Below, one piece after another: positions 1 through 9,068 of a DNA stretch of 16,757 nt. The position numbers and the translations under genes were made by a program. Under the pieces are notes generated by a model. It was given only the letters and a program-made list of their open reading frames with translations. It ran no database searches and had not been told where the DNA came from. The DNA is from Conidiobolus incongruus B7586 (lineage: Eukaryota > Entomophthoromycota > Entomophthoromycetes > Entomophthorales > Conidiobolaceae): positions 1 to 16,757 of the forward strand of contig JNEM01009504.1 in the NCBI GenBank assembly GCA_000697335.1. Direction: 5' to 3'. The number at the start of each line of letters is the position of its first letter. Position 1 is the first letter of the stretch.

Positions 1-1743
1 TTTATATATATATTAAATTTTAAATTAAAATTAATAAATAAAAATATAAAATAAATACTGTAAAATTTAATTATAACTTAAAAAAAGGTAAAGTAGTTAT
101 TATTAAACAAAACTTATTAAGGTATATTTAGAAACCATGGCTTTTATAATAAATTATTATAGTTAATAAATCTTAAATTTTTTATATAATCTTTTACCAA
201 AATATAAATTAAGATGTAAAATTAAATTAAATCAACCTTTTTTATAATTTTTTTAAATAAATATTATATTAATAAATGTATATAAATTGTTATAATAAAT
301 TATAAAACATATATGATTCTTATTTAACTCTTAGTGGAAATTTAATTAATAATAAGCTTTATATTAATTTTTTTAAATAAAATTATTTTTAATATAATTT
401 AAAAAAACTTATTATTTTATATAATAATTATAGAATATATTAAGTTAAAGTTATTAAAAACTTTCTAATTAAAAATAACTAGAAAAAAATACCATATTTA
501 GTATATTCTATATATTATAACCTATATGATTATATTTGTTTTATATAATTAGAAAATTAGCTTACAAGAAAGAAAATTTTTGCAAGAAAATTTTATTAAT
601 TTATTAAATATTAAATTTTAGTATTTAATAAAAAAACTAATTTTTAAATATTAGAACTTTGTTAAAAATATAGCAAAGAAGTTATTAAAAATAAAGGAAA
701 TTATTAATTTTATATTATATATTTATTTTTATATTATATATTTATTTTTATATTTTATATATTAAAATGTTTATTTTTTTTTGAATCATAAAAAATTCCC
801 ATTATTTAAATTACAAAGTAATATTTCTATTTAATCATTAAATTCAATATTAAAACAAATAAAATTTTATAATTTTATAAAATTTTATTTGAAAACTATC
901 ATTATTCTAATATATTTAGAGTTTAAGATTTTCAAGTTAATATCATCCATAAATTAAGAATATTTGAACAGAATATATAAAATATAATGTCATTATTTAA
1001 AAACAAATAGCTTCAAACATTTAATAATAATTAGCAAATTTAGTATTATATTTAAATGTATTAAATTGATCTCATATCAATAGGTTGCTTTAGGATTATT
1101 AAAAATTTTTAAATATAGTAAATTTAAGAATAATATTGATTAAATAAAGAAAACCAGAAAAAATTTTAAAATATTTGATATTACATATAAATTATTATTA
1201 ATTATTAAAATAATTCCCATAGGTTATTAATTAAATTTACATATTTTTTATTAATATTGTCAAAAGCAGCTTCAGTGATGAATACAAATTAGGATAAATA
1301 ATTTATTAAATTTTATTCCAAATCGAATAAATTAAAAGATAAAGTAAAAAATATAGAAAAATAAATATTAGAGCATGTATTAGGATATATATAACTACGA
1401 AAATATTAATAAAACTAATCATTTATAATTTAAAAAAAATATTTAATAAATTAAGAAAAATAGTTTTAATTTAAAATCATATCCAAATTTTCAATAATTT
1501 AACCCCACAAAATTTAATAACAATCAACAACTTAAATTAAACACTAGTCAAGTTCATTTCAAAGATCTTTCAAATTTAATTCCCAATTTGTGGTATACTT
1601 TTAAATTTTCCGATTGATCACTATTGTTGTGTCAATTAATAGTTTATTATAAATGCCATGGGATTACTTTGTAGTTGAAAATTTTTTTAATGGATAGTTT
1701 CAACTAAGTTAACTGTTTTAGTTTGTAATATAACGGTTGTATA
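1..1743. other. AT-rich intergenic spacer upstream of paralog A
   Basis: This stretch is almost pure A/T with homopolymer and TA-rich runs and stops in every frame at short intervals. I saw no exon-like patch, tRNA or transposon protein. The last 200 bases or so become slightly richer in G and C (for example around 1580-1660) and probably hold the promoter and 5' leader of the following gene, but no convincing core element stands out from the background. Confidence 0.6.
712..757. repeat. 19-bp AT-only tandem repeat, about 2.4 copies
   Basis: Two consecutive 19-base units (712-730 and 731-749) are identical and a third begins at 750 before diverging. The unit is made only of A and T, so this is a simple-sequence expansion in spacer DNA with no sign of function. 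Confidence 0.6.
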
Positions 1744-3285
1744 ATGAATACCAATCATTTAGATAATGTGGATATAAGTATTAACGATAAGGCGTTCTGC
1801 TTGACGCCTGAACAAACTGTCAATTTTATTGATCAATTGGCTAAAGACCCAAGGATGTCACTAATGTCAAGTCGAAAATGGATGGAGCAATCGCATCAGG
1901 ATTTGGACGCTCCAGAGTCAAGTCCTGAATTGACATCCTCCAGTAGTAGGGAAGATTCACCAGCTAGCTCCACGGAAACAATTCCAACACCTAGCGATGG
2001 AGAACGTGCGAGATTCGAAGATGCATCATCACCCGAATCTGTCTCCAATCAGATGTCTAGTCATGTGGGTTATCCCCCACTGACAAGGTCTGCATCGGCG
2101 AAAAATGAGAATTCTCCAGGTAAAATTCAGAGCTGGTTAGCGAATCAAGAGACTAAAGGTCAACAGCGTCATACATTCGGAAACCCAAATCAGTCTAATC
2201 CTCTTGGAATATTGACGACAGAAGAGTGGAAAACTCAATTCAACCAGATTAAACAAAATTTCAATGATGGGTCACCCACTATTATGTTAAATGGTGAGCT
2301 TTTGCCATCTGATAAAGAATCAGATGATGACGAAATTGACACTCAATCTCCTGAATATAAGCTACGAGAAACATTGATGAAGCTGGAGGCCAATCCAGCT
2401 CCTATCAAGTCACTAGTAGCTACAATTCCAATTCCTACTTTGGATGCACCGCGTCCGTCAAGGGAAGAGAGTGCTTTCATTGATCCAGCCATCCAAGCAA
2501 TGCTACGCGAGATCCAAAATAGACCATCACGGCCTCAGAGTACTGTATCAAGGGGCAATCGTAGTAGAGCGAACAGTACAGGGAGTGTTGGACCCTCGCC
2601 CAGACACTCAACAAGCGGCAATGGATTCAGCGGGAATGCGCTTCCAAGAGATTCTATGGGACGCAAAGGATATGGAAGTATCAGATCGAAACTGTTCCAG
2701 GGATTCAATGCGGAAAATTTGCAATCAGCGGTTATCATTGAAGAGAAGTCACCCGATCTGGAGAATCCATTACCGACGGTGACTTCACCAATGCCAGTGC
2801 TGCACAAAAACCCGGGGATCAAATCGCCATACAGTACCAAAGCATCGCTCAAGCCTTCATTGGACTGGAGCATTGAGGAGCGGACATCTCTGGCTATAGA
2901 AGTGCACCAAGTCCTAAGTCTTCCGCAACCGGTGTTATTCCGGCCGAGTTCCCTATACCACCGGCCAGCACGCAACAGCATCTTGGGCAAGAATTCCGAC
3001 TGGTCGCTATTCTCGGAACCGTACCGTCCCAAGCGCTTCGCCAGTTCCATCACATCCCAGCCTCTTGGTTTCTGGCTCTTTGTCCTAGGCTTCGTCTGCT
3101 TCCCCCTCTGGCTCGTGGGATCCGTCATGATCCCAGTGTCAACCTCTGACACTTCAGGCTCTAACTACCGCTGGCGATCTCGATGTCGCCTTGCCACCAT
3201 CACACTCTTCAGTATTGGACTTTTCTCAGTTATTACTATCAGTATTTATCATCCGTTTTGGAGCGGAATGAGATCTCTACAATAG
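1744..3285 (+). CDS. Ser/Pro-rich protein with C-terminal two-helix membrane module (paralog A)
   Basis: An uninterrupted 513-residue reading frame starting at the first ATG after an AT-rich leader. Residues 1-430 are low-complexity, rich in Ser, Pro, Asn and Gln, with a short acidic patch (SDDDEID near 195) and basic Ser clusters typical of phosphorylated, unfolded tails. The last 75 residues hold two hydrophobic segments (about 442-464 and 482-502) around a short loop that ends in WRSRCR. The first segment carries LGFVCFPLW and the C-terminus has P-x-W-x-G-x-R. The gene at 13017-14627 has the same module with ungapped spacing through both helices. Uncharacterised fungal Ser-rich proteins with a similar C-terminal FPLW-type helix pair are known to me, but I cannot name a function; the soluble tail is probably cytosolic. 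G+C rises towards the 3' end, where codons end more often in C. The gene appears intronless, unlike SFT2 and SDF2 nearby. Confidence 0.85.
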   Translation: MNTNHLDNVDISINDKAFCLTPEQTVNFIDQLAKDPRMSLMSSRKWMEQSHQDLDAPESSPELTSSSSREDSPASSTETIPTPSDGERARFEDASSPESVSNQMSSHVGYPPLTRSASAKNENSPGKIQSWLANQETKGQQRHTFGNPNQSNPLGILTTEEWKTQFNQIKQNFNDGSPTIMLNGELLPSDKESDDDEIDTQSPEYKLRETLMKLEANPAPIKSLVATIPIPTLDAPRPSREESAFIDPAIQAMLREIQNRPSRPQSTVSRGNRSRANSTGSVGPSPRHSTSGNGFSGNALPRDSMGRKGYGSIRSKLFQGFNAENLQSAVIIEEKSPDLENPLPTVTSPMPVLHKNPGIKSPYSTKASLKPSLDWSIEERTSLAIEVHQVLSLPQPVLFRPSSLYHRPARNSILGKNSDWSLFSEPYRPKRFASSITSQPLGFWLFVLGFVCFPLWLVGSVMIPVSTSDTSGSNYRWRSRCRLATITLFSIGLFSVITISIYHPFWSGMRSLQ

Positions 3286-3696
3286 TCTGGCGAATAGCAT
3301 TCATATATTTATTTATGATTTATTATAGTTAGTAGATACAATATAGTAAAATAATTTAAATTAATAAGTCGATAATTATTGATTAATATTTTAAAGTAGT
3401 AATAAAAAATTTTTATTATCTAATATTTAATAATTATAAATTTTAAGTTACTGAACTATAAAAATTAATATATATTAAATGAATATTATAATATATAATT
3501 GTGTGAAACAATATTAAATAATAGGTGCTATTTAAAAACTTATTTGATATAAAATTAGTATCAAAAAATTCTGATTTTAATGATTGAGAAAGGCTTTAAT
3601 TTTATGATTTATAATAATGAAAGATATTGAATTTTTGGATATATTTTTAATTATGAATTATAATAACAAATATTGATTTGATATCCATTTCAACAA
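3286..3696. other. Spacer between paralog A and tRNA-Lys
   Basis: AT-rich spacer of about 410 bases holding the 3' end of paralog A and the upstream flank of the tRNA gene. Nothing else is supported here. Confidence 0.6.
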
Positions 3697-3769
3697 GCCC
3701 GGCTAGCTCAATCGGTAGAGCGTGAGACTCTTAATCTCAAGGTTGTGGGTTCGACCCCCACGTTGGGTG
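3697..3769 (+). tRNA. tRNA-Lys(CUU): tRNA-Lys, anticodon CUU
   Basis: A 73-nt intronless tRNA folds cleanly. The acceptor stem GCCCGGC pairs with GTTGGGT, giving a G1-U72 wobble and two more G-U pairs, with discriminator G73. The D-arm contains TAGCTCAATCGGTAGA (A box). The anticodon stem TGAGA/TCTCA encloses the loop CTCTTAA, so the anticodon is CTT and it reads AAG lysine codons. The T-arm GTGGG/CCCAC encloses TTCGACC (B box). The sequence is very close to the conserved eukaryotic tRNA-Lys(CUU). The 3' CCA is not encoded, as expected for a eukaryotic nuclear gene. Confidence 0.97.
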
Positions 3770-3779
3770 TAAGTTAACG

Positions 3780-3783
3780 TTTT
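3780..3783 (+). terminator. RNA polymerase III T-run terminator of tRNA-Lys
   Basis: The first run of four T residues lies 11 bases after the tRNA 3' end, the usual place and form of a polymerase III stop signal. Confidence 0.6.
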
Positions 3784-4213
3784 CAAGTAATTATTCTTTA
3801 ATAAATACGTATTTTAACATCTTTAATTCCACTCCTTTGATAAATTGAAATTTTTTTAAATAAATTTTTTTTTAATTTAAATTAAAATTTCGAGAAAAAA
3901 TAATAAATTTAACATTTTAAAATTTTATATTGAATAAATTCAAAACTTCTTTAATTTTAAAAATTGTATATATAATTAATTATATATTTTATTTATTTTG
4001 AATAGATTGATTATATCAATAACATTATTTTAATCTATTATTTATACTTAAATTTTTTACGCCTAAAATTCTAAATGAAATTATTTGGCTAATTTAGTAA
4101 AAATCCCATAAACTTGTGATAAAACCCTATGATAAAAGTGACCTCTTTTAACAAATTCTCACAAATCCATTCTTAAGCTTAAATCAATTTTTGAATCAAA
4201 TTAGTTAAAAAAT
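3784..4213. other. Spacer and presumed SFT2 promoter
   Basis: AT-rich spacer of about 430 bases. Two GATAAAA motifs on the plus strand, at 4118-4124 and 4131-4137, lie about 80-95 bases before the SFT2 start codon. They resemble GATA-factor sites, but such motifs are frequent by chance at this composition. Nothing else is supported. Confidence 0.4.
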
Positions 4214-4976
4214 ATGGCAATATCAGCATTGGAAAACGCATCCATAGTCAACGACAATCCTTGCAAAGCGTTCAATCTCAGTTGGGAGACTAGACTCTAT
4301 GGTTTCGCAGGCTCTTTCATTATAGGTTTCATTTTGAGTATTATTGTAAGTTCGTTTCTTGATTATGTATTATAATATTAATGAAAGTAGTCCATTTTCT
4401 GTTTAGCTTCTTTAAATATTGTAGGATTTGCTCTGTTGTATACATTTGGTAATATCATTAGTTTGATTAGGTATATTATATAGCTTTTTGGAATTTGTTT
4501 ATAATAATAACTATAAATTAGTACTGGATTTTTAATCGGACCTTGGCGTCAAATTAAGATGATGACGGATCCAGGTATATTCATTCATTCATTCAATATC
4601 TATTACACCTATTAACTCTTAGGTTTAGTGAGGTTAGTCGCCTTTTTAATATATTTAGTGAGTATGATAGCTACTCTCTTTATTGCTTGTTATGTAATAC
4701 TATCACCATATTCATACACCCAATTCCTAGTGCTAATTTTAAATTTAGACTAGAGTATTGCTCTCAACTATTATTTTATTAATTATTCAATTTTGTGCTT
4801 TGGTTTGGTATAGGTAAGTTAACTTGTTATATTTTTATGAATAGTTAATAATAATGTTTTTTAGCTTGAGTTATATTCCATTCGCAAGGTAATTTTATAT
4901 GATATTTAAAATAATTGATGTATTAATATAATTTTATAGACGTATGGTACGTAATGCTTTCGAAAGTTGTTGTTAA
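4214..4976 (+). CDS. SFT2: SFT2-family Golgi vesicle-transport membrane protein, seven exons
   Basis: Exons read from the sequence: 4214-4345, 4391-4470, 4522-4574, 4623-4693, 4749-4813, 4865-4888 and 4940-4976; introns are 45-55 nt. Phases agree throughout and give 153 residues, near the usual ~160 for the family. Four membrane segments are visible: about 28-50, 55-76, 90-112 and 115-137. Family hallmarks include YTFGNIISL (61-69), the GPWRQIKMM loop (77-85) and WYSLSYIPFARRMV (132-145), the strongest SFT2 signature. Known role of the family: tetraspan Golgi protein acting with the Sed5 syntaxin system in fusion of endosome-derived vesicles. The first acceptor was chosen at 4390 because it restores TM1 spacing; the acceptor at 4406 leads at once to a stop. 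Intron 3 holds an ATTC microsatellite. The protein ends in Cys-Cys. Confidence 0.93.
4579..4595. repeat. ATTC microsatellite, four copies, in SFT2 intron 3
   Basis: Four perfect ATTC units follow the GTATAT donor of a 48-nt intron, so they occupy about a third of the intron. Copy-number changes here would alter intron length but not the protein. Confidence 0.75.
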
Positions 4977-6502
4977 CTTGGTCTAATTTATTCATAACTT
5001 AATTTTCATGAATTCGATTTATATTTCAACCTTTTATTTAAATCTTTTTTTTTCAATATATTTTCTATCTTTTCTTTGAAACCAATTAAAATTTATAAAT
5101 TTATAATTTGATATTCTCAGAATTTTTATGCTAATTTGATTATGTTATACCATAATTCTAAAATATCATTGAATTATCTCTTGAAATCAATATTTTCAAG
5201 GAATTTAATACCTCCTTTTGAATCTTGGTAATAAATAAATATTTTACAAATATATATATTCGAATACAATAATATTTGGTCAAAGTCATTAATAAATAAA
5301 ATAATTTGAATTCGTTTAATAGGTTTATATTATCTCGGAAATTGAATTATTCAAAACTAATTTTAGTCTAGTTTACCAAATTGAATAATATATATATTGA
5401 ATTCAATCTTAAAATGAAAATTTTAATTGAAAATTATGATTTTTTGAAATTTTAAAATAAATTGGTTTTCTAATATAATATGCATTATCATATTAAGTAT
5501 CATTTTTAAATTATACAAATTCTTAAAATATTAATTATCTATTAGTATAAATGAATAATATCATAAATCCAAAGCTATATTTCCAAAATTTCCAATGTAT
5601 AAGACCATTTAAATATTTGATTAAAAATTGAAAATAAAAACTATTTTTTATTTGTTTTTAAATTTTGCTTTGATAATTTTATTGATTTAGTTTTTTGTGT
5701 ATATAATCTTATAATTTTAAGTATTTTAATACAATTCTATTGAATTTTATAACACAGTAGCAAATTTTAATTATTAAACATGATTACAAATATAAAATAA
5801 ATTAAAATTAAAGTCTTTAATTATTTTAAATTTATTTGAAACTAGAATAATTATAAATTGTTTCAATTTTGTAAATTATAGTTTATAAAATTTATACCTC
5901 CTTTAGCTTCAGTGATTATTTTAATTAAATTAAATAAATTTACTAGGTTTGAAATATAATAAGAATGAAAATAAATTGGTTTTATTTCAATAGTATTTTA
6001 TATTTTACAAAATTTAATATTATAATTTTAAATTAAATTTCATATTTAGATATTATCATCATGACAATTTTTGATTGATATTTAGACCAATTAAATTGAT
6101 TAACGTTTCCTATTTCCTTATTTGAATAGTTTTTACCTATTGGACCCAATAGTTTGATCATTTTTCTCAGGTTTGACTTATAATTGATCATCCAAAAAAA
6201 CAATGAATATAGCTTGTAAATTCAATATATAATATTGAAAAAAATTTCTGAACTAATAATTAATAACACTTATTTATAATCTCCATTCAATAGTATTTTA
6301 ATATTATTTTATTAATAGTATTTTTAATTTATATTAATTTCCTTTAATATATTTAGAAAAATTATTTAGAACATTAAGTATAACAATCATTTTTATTCTT
6401 AATTTAACCCATAAATTTTTCCAAATTTACAAAATTTTATAATTAAACTTAATATGAGACTGTAAATTAAAATAAAGTCAAATATAAAATTAAATAAAAA
6501 AA
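4977..6502. other. Long AT-rich spacer between SFT2 and SDF2-like gene
   Basis: About 1.5 kb of roughly 80-85% A+T. I looked for split exons and tRNA-like arms and found none. The only patch with noticeably higher G+C is around 6100-6200, which contains the CCAAT inverted repeat listed separately and two TTGATCA motifs (6154 and 6185 regions), probably upstream regulatory DNA of the SDF2-like gene. Confidence 0.5.
6137..6152. promoter_or_regulatory. Inverted pair of CCAAT boxes upstream of SDF2-like gene
   Basis: CTATTGG and CCAATAG form a perfect 7-bp inverted repeat with a 2-base centre, giving back-to-back CCAAT elements on the two strands. It lies about 350 bases before the SDF2-like start codon. 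CCAAT boxes are bound by the HAP/NF-Y complex in fungi; the assignment to this promoter is inference. Confidence 0.35.
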
Positions 6503-7473
6503 ATGAAATCAACTTACTTCTACTTATTTTTAATTAATAGTATATTCAGTTTCAATTTTTTTAACTTTGGTTCCCAATCCGATGACTCGGATACAGATTC
6601 TTCCGACCCCAAACTGAGACGCAGTATCGAGGCACCTAAACCTTATTCAGGTATATTAAATACCATTATATATTTCTATTATTCACAGGGTTTTAGGATT
6701 TGAAAAAGTCACTTACAACAGTATGGTCAAGCTTACCAACGCTGAAAATTATTATAAATTAAATTCGCAAGGAGCTAACTACGGTAATTTTGATTGAAAA
6801 GTATACTATTATGGTCTTTAATGAGAGTATTTAGGTAGTGGTAGCGGTCAACAAATCGTTACAGCACAACCAAGTGCCAGCAGTATGGATAGCTATTGGT
6901 TAATTTTGCCTGGATATGGTGAGGAAGCGAAGGCTTTAGGGTAATTTCAATCTCAATAATTTAATATGACTGATTGGGTTATATATGATACGTTAGACAA
7001 CCTGTAAAATGTGGTGATATTATTCAACTCAAACACTCTAATACTGGCAACTACTTGCACAGTCATTTGCACTCGTCGCCAATTTCTCAACAGCAGGAAG
7101 TGAGTGCATTTGACTCCATTGATTCTGGTAGTTATTTCCCCTTCCCCAATATTTTAAATATAATTTACTAATACATATTAGGTAACAATTGGCAAGTCAA
7201 GTGTCATCCCAACAAGGACTCCAAACACAGTACAGAATGGATGAGAGAAGTACCCATTAGCTTGATTCACAAGGATACTTCCAAGTACCTTGGGTCTAAC
7301 AACAAGAATCAGTACAATCGTCCGATCAGTGGACATATTGAAGTGTTTGGAGCTTCCAAGAGCAGTAGTGACGAGTTAAAGTGGATTGCTCAGGTAAATT
7401 TAATGCATTTGATATTTGATTCATTAACAATAATATATAATTATAGGAAGGGATTTATTTTTCCAACGAATAA
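6503..7473 (+). CDS. SDF2: SDF2-like MIR-domain protein of the secretory pathway, six exons
   Basis: Exons 6503-6650, 6697-6783, 6835-6940, 6997-7127, 7182-7393 and 7447-7473, with 46-56 nt introns, join in phase to 236 residues (animal SDF2 is about 211). Residues 1-23 are a hydrophobic signal peptide. An acidic Ser/Asp spacer with a dibasic site (RR at 39-40) follows, then the MIR region from about 54 to 233. Recognisable SDF2 blocks are YGSGSGQQ (78-85), SYW (98-100), CGDIIQLKHSNTGNYLHSH (119-137), EVSAFDS, RPISGHIEV (204-212) and QEGIYF (228-233). Family members work in the ER with Hsp40/BiP and O-mannosylation machinery on client folding. Odd points: no HDEL-like retention tail, and the Cys of the usual VTC motif is Tyr here (VTYNS), leaving Cys119 and Cys165. 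The first intron uses the acceptor ending at 6696, since the AG at 6688 gives an immediate stop. The gene converges on the next one. Confidence 0.93.
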
Positions 7474-7624
7474 AATTACATAATAATAAATATATATTCA
7501 TAATTATAATTTTAACAATTTATATTTCAATAAAACAAATATTATTACAAAAATAAACAATTCTTCAAAATATTTATTATTAATAAAAATTTAAGATTAA
7601 TGCTAAATACAAAATGCCCTGAAA

Positions 7625-8023
7625 TTAATTAAACAGTCCATAATAATCGTCCGAATGGTTAATACTTTCTCCAAATTTTTCATACTCTCCAATATGATCC
7701 CTGTACCTATTAATCAAGTACTCTTCCATATTATAATGATTCGAAGGGGAAAATTTTAAAAATGCTGGGGAATTAGCTGTCGTACTACTAGCTTTCAATT
7801 CCCCTGGGGTCTTGGGTTTGGGCTTGTAACAAAATTCATCTAGGACACATTCGAGAGATATGGGCTCGTCCGAGATTGTGGGAGCTTCGGCCATTGTAGT
7901 ATCCAACAGACTTGGAGGAATCATTGCGTCACTGAGTTCTGATGCTAAAGCTTCCGTGTCGAGATGAGTTACTGGTGATGCCATTAGACAGCTTAAAGCG
8001 ATTACAAATGTTAAACACTTCAT
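7625..8023 (-). CDS. Small secreted protein, unknown function
   Basis: A 132-residue intronless frame with an A-rich leader before its ATG. Residues 1-15 form a classical signal peptide (MKCLTFVIALSCLMA) with probable cleavage just after. The mature part is acidic, with Asp/Glu-rich stretches (22-60), only two Cys (59 and 65, spacing CVLDEFC, which could form a small disulfide loop), a Lys/Pro run (67-72) and a Tyr-rich C-terminal third ending DDYYGLFN. One N-glycosylation sequon (NHS at 122-124) is present. No known domain is recognised. The organisation is that of a short secreted protein such as a wall or effector-like protein, but nothing shows an activity. It converges with the SDF2-like gene (about 150 bases between stops) and lies downstream of the Skt5-like gene on the same strand. 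Base use is typical of the coding DNA here. Confidence 0.75.
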   Translation of the reverse strand: MKCLTFVIALSCLMASPVTHLDTEALASELSDAMIPPSLLDTTMAEAPTISDEPISLECVLDEFCYKPKPKTPGELKASSTTANSPAFLKFSPSNHYNMEEYLINRYRDHIGEYEKFGESINHSDDYYGLFN

Positions 8024-8320
8024 CTTTATTATTTTTTAATATTATCAAATTGTCATCTGATATCTTCACCACATATTAAATACCCTCCAAACCATCAAAT
8101 ATCACCTAGAATGCATATGCACTAAAATATTATATCAACAAAACAAACCAATATTAATAGCTAAATTGAGTTAATAATAATATGTTAATTTGTTTATATA
8201 CATATGTCAAATTGTTTATAAAAATTTTAATTTAAAAAAAAAATAAATTTTAATAACTTTGAATTGAAAAGATAATTTAGACATATGTTAAATTACTAAA
8301 TTAGTTAAAAGAATTATCAA

Positions 8321-8330
8321 ATCACGTGAT
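8321..8330. promoter_or_regulatory. ATCACGTGAT palindrome, E-box/Cbf1-type site
   Basis: A perfect 10-bp palindrome with the CACGTG core recognised by bHLH factors such as Cbf1, with the flanking TCACGTGA that such factors favour. It lies about 300 bases upstream of the secreted-protein gene on the minus strand and stands out in an AT-only neighbourhood. Its target gene is inferred from position. Confidence 0.4.
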
Positions 8331-8992
8331 TCAATATTTTAATTTTTTTTAATGAATTTTGGTTTCAAAATAAAATTAATAAAAATATAAAAAGGTAAAA
8401 TAAAAATATAATGAAATTATAAAAAATTAATAAAATCAATATTTTTAATTTAATTCAAATTGAATCGGGTTATAATTATAAATTATTTAAACAAACTTTT
8501 AAATTTTATTTAAATTATTAATACATGATATAATATTAATATTAAAATCATACGAAATTTTTTAAACCTATTTAAAACAATATAAAATTTATCAATTTAT
8601 AATGATATACAAATATTATCAAAAGTATTCATCTATAGCTTTCAAAATCAAATCATCACTTAATTGATATCATTTCATTAATTGAATGAATTCAAATATT
8701 CAAATCTAAAAATTAATTTAAAACGATGAAATATATTTATTTAATAAAATAAAAAAATTATAATAATTGAATCCTAAAATTCAAATCATATATAATCAAT
8801 AAAAAATAACATTAAAAACAATAGTAGTAGTAATGATGTGTCGTAAATTAAGGTCGATGGGTTAGAAATTTTTAAGAAATATTATAATTACTAGGTTGAG
8901 TTTGAATTTCATATAGTAAATTAGTGAGATGTTTTAAGTTGGCATGAGAAGTGTGAGAATTAGTTAAGGTATATAATGTCAACTGATCATCC

Positions 8993-9019
8993 TGAGTTCA
9001 CTTTAACTCAATTGTGAAC
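8993..9019. other. Overlapping inverted repeats in the 3' region of the Skt5-like gene
   Basis: TGAGTT (8993-8998) pairs with AACTCA (9005-9010) over a 6-base loop, and GTTCAC (8996-9001) pairs with GTGAAC (9014-9019) over a 12-base loop. The arms overlap, so only one hairpin can form at a time. They lie 50-75 bases after the stop codon of the minus-strand gene and could be part of its 3' untranslated region. Confidence 0.35.
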
Positions 9020-9068
9020 ATGGATCTGTATTGTGAAGATGAAAAATTGATTTGGCGACGCGTGTGTA

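Larger units (their letters stand above)
8024..9068. other. AT-rich spacer: promoter of the secreted-protein gene and 3' region of the Skt5-like gene
   Basis: On the minus strand the last 300-400 bases before the secreted-protein ATG hold palindromes that may be factor sites: TGCATATGCA at 8112-8121, ACATATGT near 8200, a further ACATATG near 8280, and the E-box palindrome at 8321-8330. From about 8820 to 9068 G+C rises and two overlapping hairpins occur (8993-9019), likely the 3' untranslated region of the Skt5-like gene. No protein gene is supported. Confidence 0.45.

Noticed and set aside
1275-1281. GTGATGA, a perfect box C of C/D snoRNAs
   Set aside because: No box D (CTGA) or terminal stem was found within a suitable distance; the region is AT-only spacer.
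1-1743. Possible mitochondrial DNA or transposon remnant because of extreme A+T
   Set aside because: Other spacers in the window have the same composition, and no mitochondrial gene, terminal repeat or transposase-like frame is visible.
2535-3152. 205-codon antisense frame within paralog A
   Set aside because: It lies wholly inside a convincing coding region with a conserved C-terminal module, has no recognisable domain, and such frames are common opposite GC-richer exons.
8830-8985. Possible C/D snoRNA (TGATGT and CTGA motifs) downstream of the Skt5-like gene
   Set aside because: The box C is imperfect, the span is too long and no closing stem is visible.
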